Shown here: piece after piece, positions 1 through 8,869 of the stretch
How the letters are laid out: every line of letters begins with the position of its first letter
How positions within the stretch are numbered: the stretch's first letter is position 1
Assembly (NCBI RefSeq): GCF_001905005.1
Contig: NZ_LWKZ01000027.1
Location: forward strand, 1-64,000
DNA from: Streptomyces sp. CB02923
GTDB lineage: Bacteria > Actinomycetota > Actinomycetes > Streptomycetales > Streptomycetaceae
Direction: 5' to 3'
Length of the DNA stretch: 64,000 nucleotides
Translations under genes and position numbers: made by a program
The notes under the pieces: generated by a model
The model's input: only the letters and a program-made list of their open reading frames with translations
Database searches by the model: none
Told to the model about the DNA's origin: nothing

Positions 1-150
1 TGTGTGTGCCACCCGCATCACTAACGATGCCGGTGGGCTTTTCAAAGGAACCTCGTCCCAGCTGATGCTGGAGACGGGGTATCAACATATCTGGCGTTGA
101 CTTTTGGCACGCTGTTGAGTTCTCAAGGAACGGACGCTTCCTTTGTGCCT
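1..150 (-). promoter_or_regulatory. rRNA operon leader, upstream of 16S rRNA (16S lies outside the window)
   Basis: Read on the minus strand this stretch contains the box TTGAGAACTCAACAGCGTGC, then a block ending in GATATGTTGATACCCCGTC and small hairpins with CCCACCGGCATC-type arms. This is the layout of Streptomyces 16S leaders, which hold the antitermination box and the RNase III processing stem. The 16S gene itself would lie to the left, beyond position 1, transcribed leftward. The assignment rests on recognising leader motifs, since no 16S sequence is present. Confidence 0.75.
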
Positions 151-192
151 GTTTCACCAGGCTCTCCGGGCGCTTCCCTTCGGTGTTCCACC

Positions 193-221
193 ACTCTATC
201 AGGCCGTTTCGGGCTTTCGAA
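193..221 (-). promoter_or_regulatory. Candidate rrn promoter (leftward)
   Basis: On the minus strand a TTCGAA -35 (216-221) and a TAGAGT -10 (193-198) are separated by 17 bases, a good match to a principal-sigma (HrdB) promoter. It lies about 50-75 bases upstream of the antitermination box of the leader. Streptomyces rrn operons usually have several tandem promoters, so others may lie between 222 and 400, but I could not pick convincing ones. Confidence 0.55.
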
Positions 222-407
222 CCACCGTGTTTTCCGCAGGCATGCAGAAACGAGGCCGAAAATCTCGATCAGTTCTGAAGGAGTGCCGCCCGCCGTTCGC
301 TCCGCGATGTGATCGCGTTCTGTCGAACCGGGGCAGGTGTCAGACAGTACAGGGATGCGTCGGGCGGGGCAAATCGATTCCCCGGTGGCCGGTGCTCCGG
401 GGCCGTG

Positions 408-438
408 TTGCGCGTGCGGAACCCTCACTTCTTATGAC
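408..438 (+). promoter_or_regulatory. Candidate crr-ptsI promoter
   Basis: TTGCGC (408-413) and TATGAC (433-438) could be a -35/-10 pair, but the spacer is 19 bases. It would start transcription about 70 bases before crr. The call is weak and based on pattern only. The crr ribosome binding site, GGGAGGA, is just upstream of the ATG at 516. Confidence 0.3.
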
Positions 439-515
439 TTACGCTCTGATCGGTGCGCCGTCCAGGACAGGTAGTGACGGCGGCCTGATAGATCTCCACC
501 CCTGGGAGGACTCCC

Positions 516-965
516 ATGACCACCGTGACGTCCCCGCTCGCTGGACGCGCCATCGGACTCGCGGCCGTGCCCGACCCCGTGTTCTCCGGCGCGATGGTGG
601 GTCCCGGTACCGCCATCGACCCGGTACGCGAGCCGTCCGAGGCCGTTTCGCCCGTTGACGGTGTCGTTGTCTCGCTGCACCCGCACGCGTTCGTCGTCGT
701 CGACAGCGAGGGCCACGGCGTGCTCACGCACCTCGGTATCGACACCGTCCAGCTCAACGGCGCGGGCTTCGAGCTGCTCGTCAACAAGGGCGACACCGTG
801 ACCCGCGGCCAGGCCGTCGTGCGCTGGAACCCGGCCGCCGTCGAAGAGGCCGGCAAGTCTCCGGTCTGCCCGATCGTCGCGCTGGAGGCGACCGCCGACT
901 CCCTCGGCGATGTCGTCGAGGACGGCGAGGTCAAAGCCGGCGAGCAGCTCTTCAGCTGGCAGTAA
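516..965 (+). CDS. crr: PTS system glucose-type EIIA component (EIIA-Glc/Crr)
   Basis: A 149-residue cytoplasmic phosphocarrier of the phosphoenolpyruvate:sugar phosphotransferase system. It takes phosphate from HPr and passes it to sugar-specific EIIB domains. The active-site histidine is H72 in VLTHLGIDT, and the second, stabilising histidine is H57 in HPHAF. The length matches a stand-alone EIIA of the Crr type. A strong GGGAGGA site precedes the ATG. ptsI follows 78 bases downstream on the same strand, so the two are probably co-transcribed; the HPr gene (ptsH) is not in the window. In Streptomyces this pair serves N-acetylglucosamine and fructose uptake rather than glucose, as known for the genus. 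Confidence 0.95.
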   Translation: MTTVTSPLAGRAIGLAAVPDPVFSGAMVGPGTAIDPVREPSEAVSPVDGVVVSLHPHAFVVVDSEGHGVLTHLGIDTVQLNGAGFELLVNKGDTVTRGQAVVRWNPAAVEEAGKSPVCPIVALEATADSLGDVVEDGEVKAGEQLFSWQ

Positions 966-1043
966 GCGCCTGCGCCGTCCTGACGGCACGTACGACAACC
1001 ACCGCGGCGGCAGTGACCGCCGCACCAACCGGAGACGGGTGAG

Positions 1044-2714
1044 ATGGAGACAACGCTGCGAGGCGTCGGCGTGAGCCACGGTGTGGCGATCGGCGAGGTG
1101 CGGCACATGGGCACGGCGGTCCTGGAACCGCCGGCCAAGCAGATTCCGGCGGAGGACGCGGAGCGCGAACAGGGGCGTGCCCGCAAGGCCGTGGAAGCTG
1201 TGGCCGCCGACCTGATCGCGCGGGGCAACCTGGCGGGCGGCGAGGCCCAGGCCGTCCTGGAGGCCCAGGCCATGATGGCCCAGGACCCCGAGCTGATGGC
1301 CGACGTCGAGCGGCGCATCGTCGTGGGCAGTACCGCCGAGCGCGGTGTCTACGACGCCTTCGCCGCCTACCGGGCGCTGCTGGCGGGTGCCGGGGAGTAC
1401 CTGGCCGGGCGGGTCGCCGACCTCGACGACGTGCGCAACCGCATCGTCGCGCGGCTGCTGGGCGTGCCGATGCCGGGCGTGCCGGACAGCGACGAGCCGT
1501 ACGTGCTGATCGCGCGGGACCTGGCGCCGGCCGACACGGCGCTGCTGGACCCGACGCTGGTGCTCGGTTTTGTCACCGAGGAGGGCGGGCCGACCAGCCA
1601 CAGCGCGATTCTCGCGCGGGCGCTGGGCGTGCCGGCCGTGGTCGCGCTCCCGGGCGCGGGCGAGCTGGTCGAGGGCATGGTCGTCGCCGTCGACGGCAGC
1701 ACGGGCGAGATCTTCGTGGACCCGACCGCCGAGAAGCGTGCCGAGCTGGAGCAGGCCGCGGCGGCCCGCAGGGCCGCGCTGGCGGGTTCGACCGGCCCGG
1801 GTGCCACGTCGGACGGGCACAAGGTGCCGCTGCTGGCGAACGTCGGCGGTCCCTCGGACGTGCCGGCGGCCGTGGAGGCGGGCGCCGAGGGCGTCGGGCT
1901 GTTCCGTACCGAGTTCCTCTTCCTCGACGACAGCAAGCAGGCGCCGTCGCAGGAGAAGCAGGCCGAGGCGTACCGCAAGGTGCTGGAGGCCTTCCCCGAG
2001 GGCCGGGTCGTCGTGCGGGTGCTGGACGCGGGCGCGGACAAGCCGCTGGACTTCCTGTCCCCGGGCGACGAGCCGAACCCGGCGCTGGGCGTGCGCGGGC
2101 TGCGGACGCTGCTGGACCACCCCGAGGTGCTCCGTACGCAGCTGGCCGCGCTGGCCGAGGCCGCCGCGGGGCTGCCGGTCTACCTTGAGGTCATGGCGCC
2201 GATGGTGGCGGACCGTACCGACGCCAAGGCGTTCGCGGACGCGTGCCGCGAGGCCGGGCTGCAGGCCAAGTTCGGCGCGATGGTGGAGATCCCGTCCGCC
2301 GCGCTGCGCGCCCGGTCGATCCTGCAGGAGGTCGAGTTCCTCTCGCTGGGGACCAACGACCTGGCGCAGTACACCTTCGCCGCCGACCGCCAGGTCGGTG
2401 CCGTCTCGCGTCTCCAGGACCCGTGGCAGCCGGCGCTGCTCGACCTGGTGGCGATCTCGGCCGAGTCGGCGAAGGCCGAGGGCAAGAGCTGTGGTGTCTG
2501 TGGCGAGGCGGCCTCCGATCCGCTGCTGGCCTGTGTGCTGACGGGTCTGGGCGTGACGAGCCTGTCGATGGGTGCGGCGTCGATTCCGTATGTGCGCGCG
2601 ACGCTGGCGAAGCACACGCTGGCCCAGTGCGAGCGTGCCGCCTCCGCGGCGCGGGCAGCGGACACCGCCGAGGACGCGCGCGCCGCCGCGCAGGCAGTGC
2701 TCTCCGGGGAGTGA
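1044..2714 (+). CDS. ptsI: Phosphoenolpyruvate-protein phosphotransferase (PTS enzyme I)
   Basis: A 556-residue enzyme I that autophosphorylates from PEP and passes the phosphate to HPr. The phosphohistidine is H186 in GGPTSHSAILAR. The C-terminal PEP-binding barrel contains the GLFRTEFLF motif, and the catalytic acid is C486 in SCGVCGEAA. Length and domain order (HPr-binding helical domain, swivelling His domain, TIM barrel) are normal. The gene follows crr, giving the conserved actinobacterial crr-ptsI order, and ends at a strong hairpin (2784-2816). Confidence 0.96.
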   Translation: METTLRGVGVSHGVAIGEVRHMGTAVLEPPAKQIPAEDAEREQGRARKAVEAVAADLIARGNLAGGEAQAVLEAQAMMAQDPELMADVERRIVVGSTAERGVYDAFAAYRALLAGAGEYLAGRVADLDDVRNRIVARLLGVPMPGVPDSDEPYVLIARDLAPADTALLDPTLVLGFVTEEGGPTSHSAILARALGVPAVVALPGAGELVEGMVVAVDGSTGEIFVDPTAEKRAELEQAAAARRAALAGSTGPGATSDGHKVPLLANVGGPSDVPAAVEAGAEGVGLFRTEFLFLDDSKQAPSQEKQAEAYRKVLEAFPEGRVVVRVLDAGADKPLDFLSPGDEPNPALGVRGLRTLLDHPEVLRTQLAALAEAAAGLPVYLEVMAPMVADRTDAKAFADACREAGLQAKFGAMVEIPSAALRARSILQEVEFLSLGTNDLAQYTFAADRQVGAVSRLQDPWQPALLDLVAISAESAKAEGKSCGVCGEAASDPLLACVLTGLGVTSLSMGAASIPYVRATLAKHTLAQCERAASAARAADTAEDARAAAQAVLSGE

Positions 2715-2783
2715 TCCCCGGCAGGGTCCGGCGCGGAAGTGCCCGGCCGGACCTCGCCGGTGCGCAGCTGAACGCTGGTTGTG

Positions 2784-2816
2784 ACGGCCGTCCCGCCTTT
2801 GTGGCGGGGCGGCCGT
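2784..2816 (+). terminator. Hairpin terminator after ptsI
   Basis: ACGGCCGTCCCGCC (2784-2797) pairs with GGCGGGGCGGCCGT (2803-2816) across a 5-base loop, with 13 Watson-Crick pairs and one G-T. No long T tract follows, as usual in Streptomyces. The downstream gene is convergent, so the hairpin may serve both directions. Confidence 0.7.
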
Positions 2817-2830
2817 CCGGCGTTCCCGGA

Positions 2831-3817
2831 TCAGTGGTGGCTGTGGTCGTGGCCGTCCGTAGGCGGTGGGTCGGGGAGGGCGAGGCCCGGGTGGTGGTCG
2901 ACGCCGGGCTCGGGTGGGACGGGCTCGCCCGTGGCGGCGTCGGTGCAGTAGGCCGTGAAGACTTCCGCGGCGCTGAGCGGATGCAGCCAGGCGTCCCGCA
3001 GGAGCCAGCCGCGGACCGCGTCGCGCCCGGCGGTCTCAGCGGTCCCGCCCGTCCCAACGGTCCCAGTCATCCCGGCGGCCCCGGCGGTCCCGGCCGTCCG
3101 CGACACGATGCCGCCGGGGCTGCGCAGGGCGATGCCGGCGGCGAGGACCGTGCAGAAGACGAGGGTGTCGGCCTCGGACAGCTCCAGCCTGCCGCCGTCG
3201 CGGGAGTCGGCGTGCAGCACGGCGAGGAGCGGGGCACCGCTCGCGGGAACGCTGCACACCAGGTGGTGCGTACCGTCACCGAGGGTGTCCAGCAGGCTGG
3301 TGACCGCGCGGGAGGCGCGGGCGAAGGCGGCCCTGGCGAGGTCCTCGCCGCATTCCGCGCAGGCGCCCGTGCGGGCGAGGAGCGCCGTGGCGCGGTCCCA
3401 GGTCGCTTGGCGTTCCGCCTCGTCGACGAGCACGGGCAGCAGCCGGGCCAGGGATTCGCCGGTATACGGCAGGGTGGCGCCGGTGCAGGCCAGCTCCGCC
3501 GTGTAGCGCGAGCGGCTGTCGGGGCGGTCGGGGTCGAGGTCGCTGTCCGTACAGAACGTCTCGTACGCGACGGGGTCGAAGAGCGCGACGGTGGTGTGGA
3601 TGCCTTGGGCGGTCAGTGAGCGCAGCAGGGTCTCCATCTGCTGGAGGTAGGCGGTGTGGTCGTCGAACGGGAAGGTGCGGTAGCGGCGCATGGCCGCGAA
3701 GTCCTGCGCGTCCGCCAGGACGGCGGCGGTGCTGGGGATTTCGCGGCGCAGCATGCGGCGTGCGGCGGCGGGTCCGCGCGGGGTGGTGTGCGCGGTGTGT
3801 CGGGACGGTGTTGCCAT
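2831..3817 (-). CDS. Hypothetical protein with His-rich C terminus
   Basis: About 328 residues starting at the ATG at 3817, chosen because GAGGGGGAG lies just upstream; an earlier in-frame ATG at 3862 lacks such a site. I do not recognise a family. The N-terminal part is mixed alpha/beta, followed by a CAEC pair in RTGACAECGEDLA. A low-complexity Thr/Gly/Ala stretch (about residues 240-265) is encoded by near-repeats of a 9-base unit at about 3040-3105. The C terminus is DGHDHSHH, a plausible metal ligand. No signal peptide or membrane segment is visible. It is convergent with ptsI. Confidence 0.7.
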   Translation of the reverse strand: MATPSRHTAHTTPRGPAAARRMLRREIPSTAAVLADAQDFAAMRRYRTFPFDDHTAYLQQMETLLRSLTAQGIHTTVALFDPVAYETFCTDSDLDPDRPDSRSRYTAELACTGATLPYTGESLARLLPVLVDEAERQATWDRATALLARTGACAECGEDLARAAFARASRAVTSLLDTLGDGTHHLVCSVPASGAPLLAVLHADSRDGGRLELSEADTLVFCTVLAAGIALRSPGGIVSRTAGTAGAAGMTGTVGTGGTAETAGRDAVRGWLLRDAWLHPLSAAEVFTAYCTDAATGEPVPPEPGVDHHPGLALPDPPPTDGHDHSHH

Positions 3818-3919
3818 GACTCCCCCTCGGTCGGTGCGTGCTGTTCGCTCCACGAACTGCACTTGTGACCGAGAGTAATCGGGGGGTCTGACAACGGCCG
3901 TCCGCGACGGCCCGCGCCG

Positions 3920-5944
3920 CTACCGCGTGTGCCCGGCCGCGGCGCGCTCGGCGGCGATCCGCTCGTAGAACCGCAGGAGTTCGAGGTTGTCGACGGAGCC
4001 CGGGTTGACGGCCTTCTCCAGCGGGGTGCCCTGGAGGAGCCGCTTGACGGGGACCTCGATCCGCTTGCCGGTCAGGGTGTGCGGGACGCCGGGGGCCTCG
4101 ATGATCTCGTCGGGGACGTGGCGCGGGGAGCACTGCGCACGGATGGTGTGCTTGATGCGGTCGCGCAGGGCGTCGTCGAGCGTGGCACCGGCTGCGAGGT
4201 GGACGAACAGCGGCATCCAGTAGCCGCCGTCGGGCAGTTCGAGGCCGATGACGAGGGATTCGCGGATTTCGGGGAGCCGTTCGACGGCCTCGTAGATGTC
4301 CGCCGAGCCCATCCGTACGCCCTGGCGGTTGAGGGTGGAGTCGGAGCGGCCGTGGATGACGACGGTGCCGCGTGAGGTGCGAGTGATCCAGTCGCCGTGC
4401 CGCCAGACGCCGGGGTAGGTGTCGAAGTAGCTCTCGTGGTAGCGGGTGCCGTCGGGGTCGTTCCAGAAGCGGGTCGGCATGGACGGCATGGGGTTGGTGA
4501 CGACGAGTTCGCCGACCTCGTCGGTGAGCGGCTTGCCGTGCGGGTCCCACGCCTGGAGGTCCGTGCCGAGGCAGGGGGCCTGGAGTTCGCCGATGTGCAC
4601 GGGCAGGGTCGGCGCGGCGCCGGCGAAGCAGCTGCAGACGTCGGTACCACCGCTGACGGAGGCGATCCACAGGTCGGCGGCGACCTCGTCGTGCAGCCAG
4701 CGGAAGCCGTCGGGCGGCAGCGGGGAGCCGGTGGTGGCGACGCACTTGACGGTGGTGAGGTCGAGGTCGCGGCCGGGGTGCACGCCGGCCTTGCGGCAGG
4801 CCATCACGTACGCGGCGGAGGTGCCGAAGAGGGTGGTGCCGGTGCGTTCGGCGATCCGCCACTGGGCGGCGGTGTCCGGGTGTCCGGGGCTGCCGTCGTA
4901 GAGGACGATCGTGGAGCCCGCGAGGAGGCCGGCGACGAGGAAGTTCCACATCATCCAGCCGGTGGAGGTGTACCAGAAGAAGCGGTCGTCGGGGCCGAGG
5001 TCGCAGTGCAGGCCGGTCTGCTTGAGGTGTTCGAGGAGGATGCCGCCCTGGGACTGGACGATGGCCTTGGGCAGGCCGGTGGTGCCGGAGGAGTACAGGA
5101 CCCACAGGGGGTGGTCGAAGGGGACCTGTTCGAAGACCGGCTCGGTGGCGGCGGAGGTCAGGCCGGACCACTCCAGGGCGCCTTCGGGGGCGGGGGTTCC
5201 CAGGAGGGGGATGTGGACGACGGCGCGGAGGGTGGGCAGTTCGCGGCGGAGTTCGGCGACGGTGTCGCGGCGGTCGTGTTCCTTGCCTCCGTAGCGGTAG
5301 CCGTCGACGGTGAACAGGACGACCGGTTCGACCTGCTGGAAGCGGTCCAGGACGCTGCGGGCGCCGAAGTCGGGGGCGCAGGAGGTCCAGACGGCGCCGA
5401 CGGCCGCGGTGGCGAGGAGGGCGACGACGGCCTGCGGGACGTTGGGGACGTAGCCGCTGACCCGGTCGCCGGGGCGTACGCCGAGGCGGCGCAGTTCGGC
5501 GGCCAGGGAGCCGACCTGGGCGCGCAGCTCGGCCCAGGTGACGGGGGCGGGGTCGTGGGTCTCGTCCACGTACAGCAGCGCGGGCGCGTCGGCGCGGGCC
5601 GGGTCCTCGGCGGCGCGCAGGGCGTGTTCCGCGTAGTTGAGGGTGGCGCCGGGGAACCAGCGGGCTCCGGGCATCGCGCGGTCGGCGAGGACGCTCTCGT
5701 ACGGCGTGGTGAAGCGGACGTCGAACCAGGCGGCGACGGCTTGCCAGAAGCGGGGCAGGTCGGTCACGGACCAGTGGTGCAGTGCGGCGTAGTCCGCCAC
5801 CGGGTCGCCGGCGGTGCGGCCGGGGGCTCCGTGGTGGGTGGCCGCCCAGTCGTGGAAGCGGGTGAGCTGGGCGCCGGCGATGCGGTCCGGGCCGGGCTGC
5901 CACAGGGGTTCCGGCTGCGGGACGGACTGCGGTGCGGTGGTCAT
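3920..5944 (-). CDS. Acetoacetate--CoA ligase (acetoacetyl-CoA synthetase)
   Basis: A 674-residue member of the ANL adenylate-forming family that activates acetoacetate to acetoacetyl-CoA with ATP. The start is the ATG at 5944, preceded by GGGAG; the frame is open further upstream but has no better site. The AMP-binding signature is VLYSSGTTGLPKAIV. The later motifs VSGGTDVCSCFAG and GDWITRTSRG are also visible, and the C-terminal GKRIEVPVKRLLQG supplies the catalytic lysine. The long N-terminal extension beginning LWQPGPDRIAGAQLTRF is typical of acetoacetyl-CoA rather than acetyl-CoA synthetases. It feeds ketone-body carbon into central or polyketide metabolism. Confidence 0.92.
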   Translation of the reverse strand: MTTAPQSVPQPEPLWQPGPDRIAGAQLTRFHDWAATHHGAPGRTAGDPVADYAALHHWSVTDLPRFWQAVAAWFDVRFTTPYESVLADRAMPGARWFPGATLNYAEHALRAAEDPARADAPALLYVDETHDPAPVTWAELRAQVGSLAAELRRLGVRPGDRVSGYVPNVPQAVVALLATAAVGAVWTSCAPDFGARSVLDRFQQVEPVVLFTVDGYRYGGKEHDRRDTVAELRRELPTLRAVVHIPLLGTPAPEGALEWSGLTSAATEPVFEQVPFDHPLWVLYSSGTTGLPKAIVQSQGGILLEHLKQTGLHCDLGPDDRFFWYTSTGWMMWNFLVAGLLAGSTIVLYDGSPGHPDTAAQWRIAERTGTTLFGTSAAYVMACRKAGVHPGRDLDLTTVKCVATTGSPLPPDGFRWLHDEVAADLWIASVSGGTDVCSCFAGAAPTLPVHIGELQAPCLGTDLQAWDPHGKPLTDEVGELVVTNPMPSMPTRFWNDPDGTRYHESYFDTYPGVWRHGDWITRTSRGTVVIHGRSDSTLNRQGVRMGSADIYEAVERLPEIRESLVIGLELPDGGYWMPLFVHLAAGATLDDALRDRIKHTIRAQCSPRHVPDEIIEAPGVPHTLTGKRIEVPVKRLLQGTPLEKAVNPGSVDNLELLRFYERIAAERAAAGHTR

Positions 5945-6338
5945 GATCGGCTCCCGGCTGTACGCGGCGTTGCGTGGACGCGGTGTGGGCGTGCGGTACG
6001 CGTGTGCGTGGTCCCCCGTCGGCGGTGGGGGGTCGCCCCGGCGCAGCGCGGGGGCGCGTGCGTGTGACACGGCTGGGCAGGACGATGCCACGTGATCGAC
6101 TTGTGCGCCAGGGTCGGCCTCACATTCGGGCGGCGGGCACGGCCGTACGAGCGGGGAACGGGCGCGTACCGGACACGGCCTCACAGACGGGTGAAGGCGT
6201 GAGCCGGGGGCATCCCGGCGGACGGAACCGGCCGTACGGACGCCGTCGGTGTGCCGCGGGTGGGGATCCGGTTCTTCCCAGGTGAACGGGAGTTGAACGG
6301 TCCCCCCGCCACGAGCCGTCGATGGCAGGCTGAGCAGC
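5945..6338. other. Intergenic region between divergent genes
   Basis: A 394-base gap between the acetoacetyl-CoA synthetase (leftward) and the GH31 gene (rightward). Short shadow frames cover it but none has a ribosome binding site. It should hold two divergent promoters. I see no convincing -35/-10 pair and no long inverted repeat. Confidence 0.5.
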
Positions 6339-8789
6339 ATGGACGGGCGTGATCAAGAGCGGTCGGTGCGGTGGCCGCGATGGGACGGGGCGGCCGGCGC
6401 GGTCCGGGCCGTCAGGGCACTGGGATCGGTACGGGGGCGGCGGACGTGGCGGTCGGCGTGGCGGCGGCGCCGGGCGGATGTGCTGGGGCTGTCGCGGCAC
6501 GGACCGGAGCGGGCGCGGGTGCCGGGGGCCGCGGTGCGCGCGGAGCCGCAGCCGGGTGGCGGGGTGGTGCATTTCGCGCGCTCGTCGCTGCGGGTGCGGG
6601 TGGCGGCGGGCGGTGCGGTGTTCTGCGGCTGGGACGGCGCGGCGCCGGAACCGTCGTACGCGCTGGCCGGGGCGTGTCCGGAGCCGGACGGCCGTGCGGT
6701 GCTGGAGCCCGACACGGAGGGCGGCTGGCGGGTGATGTCGGAGCGGGTGACGGTGACGGTGTCGCGGCACGGCGCGGTGGCGGTGCGGACGCCGGGCGGG
6801 GTGGTGTTGCGGCGGGAGCTGCCGCCGCGGTGGTGGGACCGGGCGCCCGGTGACGAGAGCGCAGCGTCTGGCGACGCGGGCGGGGGGCCCGGCGAGCGGT
6901 CCGGGGACTCGCGGTGGGTGCAGCGTTCCGAGGTGGCCGCCGACGCGCGCTTCTTCGGGCTGGGCGGCCGGTCGGCGGGGCCGCGGCTGCGCGGGGGGAC
7001 GTACCGGCTGTGGAACACCGACCCGGGCGGCGCGTTCGTGCCGGGCGACGATCCGCTGTCCGTGACGATGCCGGTGCAGTTCGTGGTGGCCGACGCCGGT
7101 ACGCATCTGGTCTTCCACGACAACTCCTGGGACGGCGCGGTGACGCTGCGCGAAGGGGCGGAGGGTGCGGGCTCCGGGCACGACCGGCCGGGCTGCTCTG
7201 TATTGCGGATGGACGGTGGACCGTTGCGGTACTGGGTCCTGGTCGGTACGCCCGCCCGCGTCCTGCTCGGCTGGACGGCGCTGACCGGCGCGCCTGCGCT
7301 GCCGCCCCGCTGGGCGCTGGGTCCGCAGCACGCCCGGTGGGGTTTCGGCAGTCAGGCGGAGGTGCGGCGGGTGGTCTCCGGCTATCGGGAGCGCGGTCTG
7401 CCGCTGTCCGCCGTGCATCTGGACATCGACCACTACGACGGCCACCGGGTCTTCACCGTCGACCGTACGGCCTTCCCCGACCTGCCCGGTCTCGCGCGCG
7501 AGTTGCGCGGGGAGGGGGTGCGGCTGGTGTCCATCGTCGATCCGGGGGTGAAGGCCGAGCCGGGCAACGCGGTGTACGAGGGCGGGGCCGCGGCGGACGC
7601 GTACGTACGGGACGCGCAGGGCCGGGAGGTGCGCGGGGTGGTGTGGCCGGGTGAGGCGGTGTTCCCGGACTTCACGGACGCGCGGGTGCGCAAGTGGTGG
7701 GGCGGCCTGTACGCGGAGCGGCTGGCGCAGGGCTTCTCCGGGGTGTGGCACGACATGAACGAGCCGGTGTCGTTCGCGGCGTTCGGCGATCCGTCGCTGC
7801 CGCGTTCGGCGCGGCACGCGCTGGAGGGCCGGGGCGGCGACCACCGGGAGGCGCACAACGTGTACGGGCTGGCGATGGCGCGCGCCGGGTACGACGGGCT
7901 GCTGGAACTGCGCCCCGAGGAGCGCCCGTTCCTGTTCTCGCGCGCGGGGTGGGCGGGGATGCAGCGGTACGGGGGCACGTGGTCGGGGGACGTGGCGACC
8001 GGCTGGCCGGGGCTGCGGGCCTCGTTGTCGCTGGTGCTGGGCATGGGGCTGTGCGGGGTGCCGTACAGCGGGCCGGACGTCGGCGGGTTCTCCGGGGTGC
8101 CGTCACCGGAGCTGTACCTGCGGTGGTTCCAGACGGCCGCGTATCTGCCGCTGTTCCGTACGCATTCGGCGATGTCGGCGGGGCTGCGGGAGCCGTGGGA
8201 GTACGGGGCGGAGGTGCTGGAGCACGCGCGGGCGGCACTGCTGGAACGGGCGCGGCTACTGCCGTACTTCGTGACGCTCGCGCAGCTGGCGCGGCTCTCC
8301 GGGGCGCCGTACGTGCGCCCGGTCTGGTGGAACACGCCCCGGGACCGGAAGCTGCGGGACTGCGAGGACGCCTTCCTCCTGGGGGACGCGCTGCTGGTGG
8401 CTCCCGTGCTGGGGCCGGGGGTGACGCGGCGGGCGGTGCGGCTGCCGCGCGGGCGGTGGTACGACACGGTGGGCGGGCGGGCGTACGACGGTCCCGGGGA
8501 GGCGGTGGTGGACGCGCCGCCGTCGCGGATCCCGGTGCTGGCGCGGGCCGGTGCGGTGCTGCCGGTCGTGGGCGCGGACGGTACGACGGAGCTGGAGGTG
8601 TGGGCCCCGAAGGACGGTCGCGGCGGTGGCGGCCTGGTCGTGCCGGACGCCGGTGACGGCTGGCAGCCGCCGGTGGTCGAGCGCTTCGGGACGCGGCGGG
8701 AGGGCGGGCGGGTGACCGTCGAGCGGCAGGGCGGCGGCGAGGTGGGGTACCGGGTGCGGGTGCGCGGGCTGCCGGGCGACGGCGTATAG
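6339..8789 (+). CDS. Glycoside hydrolase family 31 (alpha-glucosidase-like)
   Basis: An 816-residue GH31 enzyme. The catalytic nucleophile is D472 in GVWHDMNEPVSF and the acid/base is D551 in GGTWSGDVATGWPG. The substrate-site signatures ALPPRWALGPQHARWGFGS and HLDIDHYDGHRVFT are also present. There is no signal peptide, so it should act in the cytoplasm on alpha-linked glucosides or maltodextrins. It starts at an ATG with only a weak ribosome binding site. It stands alone, with the next gene 80 bases downstream on the same strand. Exact substrate (maltose, isomaltose or xyloside) cannot be told from the sequence. Confidence 0.9.
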   Translation: MDGRDQERSVRWPRWDGAAGAVRAVRALGSVRGRRTWRSAWRRRRADVLGLSRHGPERARVPGAAVRAEPQPGGGVVHFARSSLRVRVAAGGAVFCGWDGAAPEPSYALAGACPEPDGRAVLEPDTEGGWRVMSERVTVTVSRHGAVAVRTPGGVVLRRELPPRWWDRAPGDESAASGDAGGGPGERSGDSRWVQRSEVAADARFFGLGGRSAGPRLRGGTYRLWNTDPGGAFVPGDDPLSVTMPVQFVVADAGTHLVFHDNSWDGAVTLREGAEGAGSGHDRPGCSVLRMDGGPLRYWVLVGTPARVLLGWTALTGAPALPPRWALGPQHARWGFGSQAEVRRVVSGYRERGLPLSAVHLDIDHYDGHRVFTVDRTAFPDLPGLARELRGEGVRLVSIVDPGVKAEPGNAVYEGGAAADAYVRDAQGREVRGVVWPGEAVFPDFTDARVRKWWGGLYAERLAQGFSGVWHDMNEPVSFAAFGDPSLPRSARHALEGRGGDHREAHNVYGLAMARAGYDGLLELRPEERPFLFSRAGWAGMQRYGGTWSGDVATGWPGLRASLSLVLGMGLCGVPYSGPDVGGFSGVPSPELYLRWFQTAAYLPLFRTHSAMSAGLREPWEYGAEVLEHARAALLERARLLPYFVTLAQLARLSGAPYVRPVWWNTPRDRKLRDCEDAFLLGDALLVAPVLGPGVTRRAVRLPRGRWYDTVGGRAYDGPGEAVVDAPPSRIPVLARAGAVLPVVGADGTTELEVWAPKDGRGGGGLVVPDAGDGWQPPVVERFGTRREGGRVTVERQGGGEVGYRVRVRGLPGDGV

Positions 8790-8869
8790 GCGGACAGCAT
8801 CCGGTGTGCGTAGATGGGTCCGTTCCCGTGCCGGGGCCGGTGCGGGAACGGACCGAAGGGACGGGCACA

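Noticed and set aside
432-2615. 727-residue frame antisense to crr and ptsI
   Set aside because: Shadow of the GC-rich coding frames; crr and ptsI are secure by active-site motifs.
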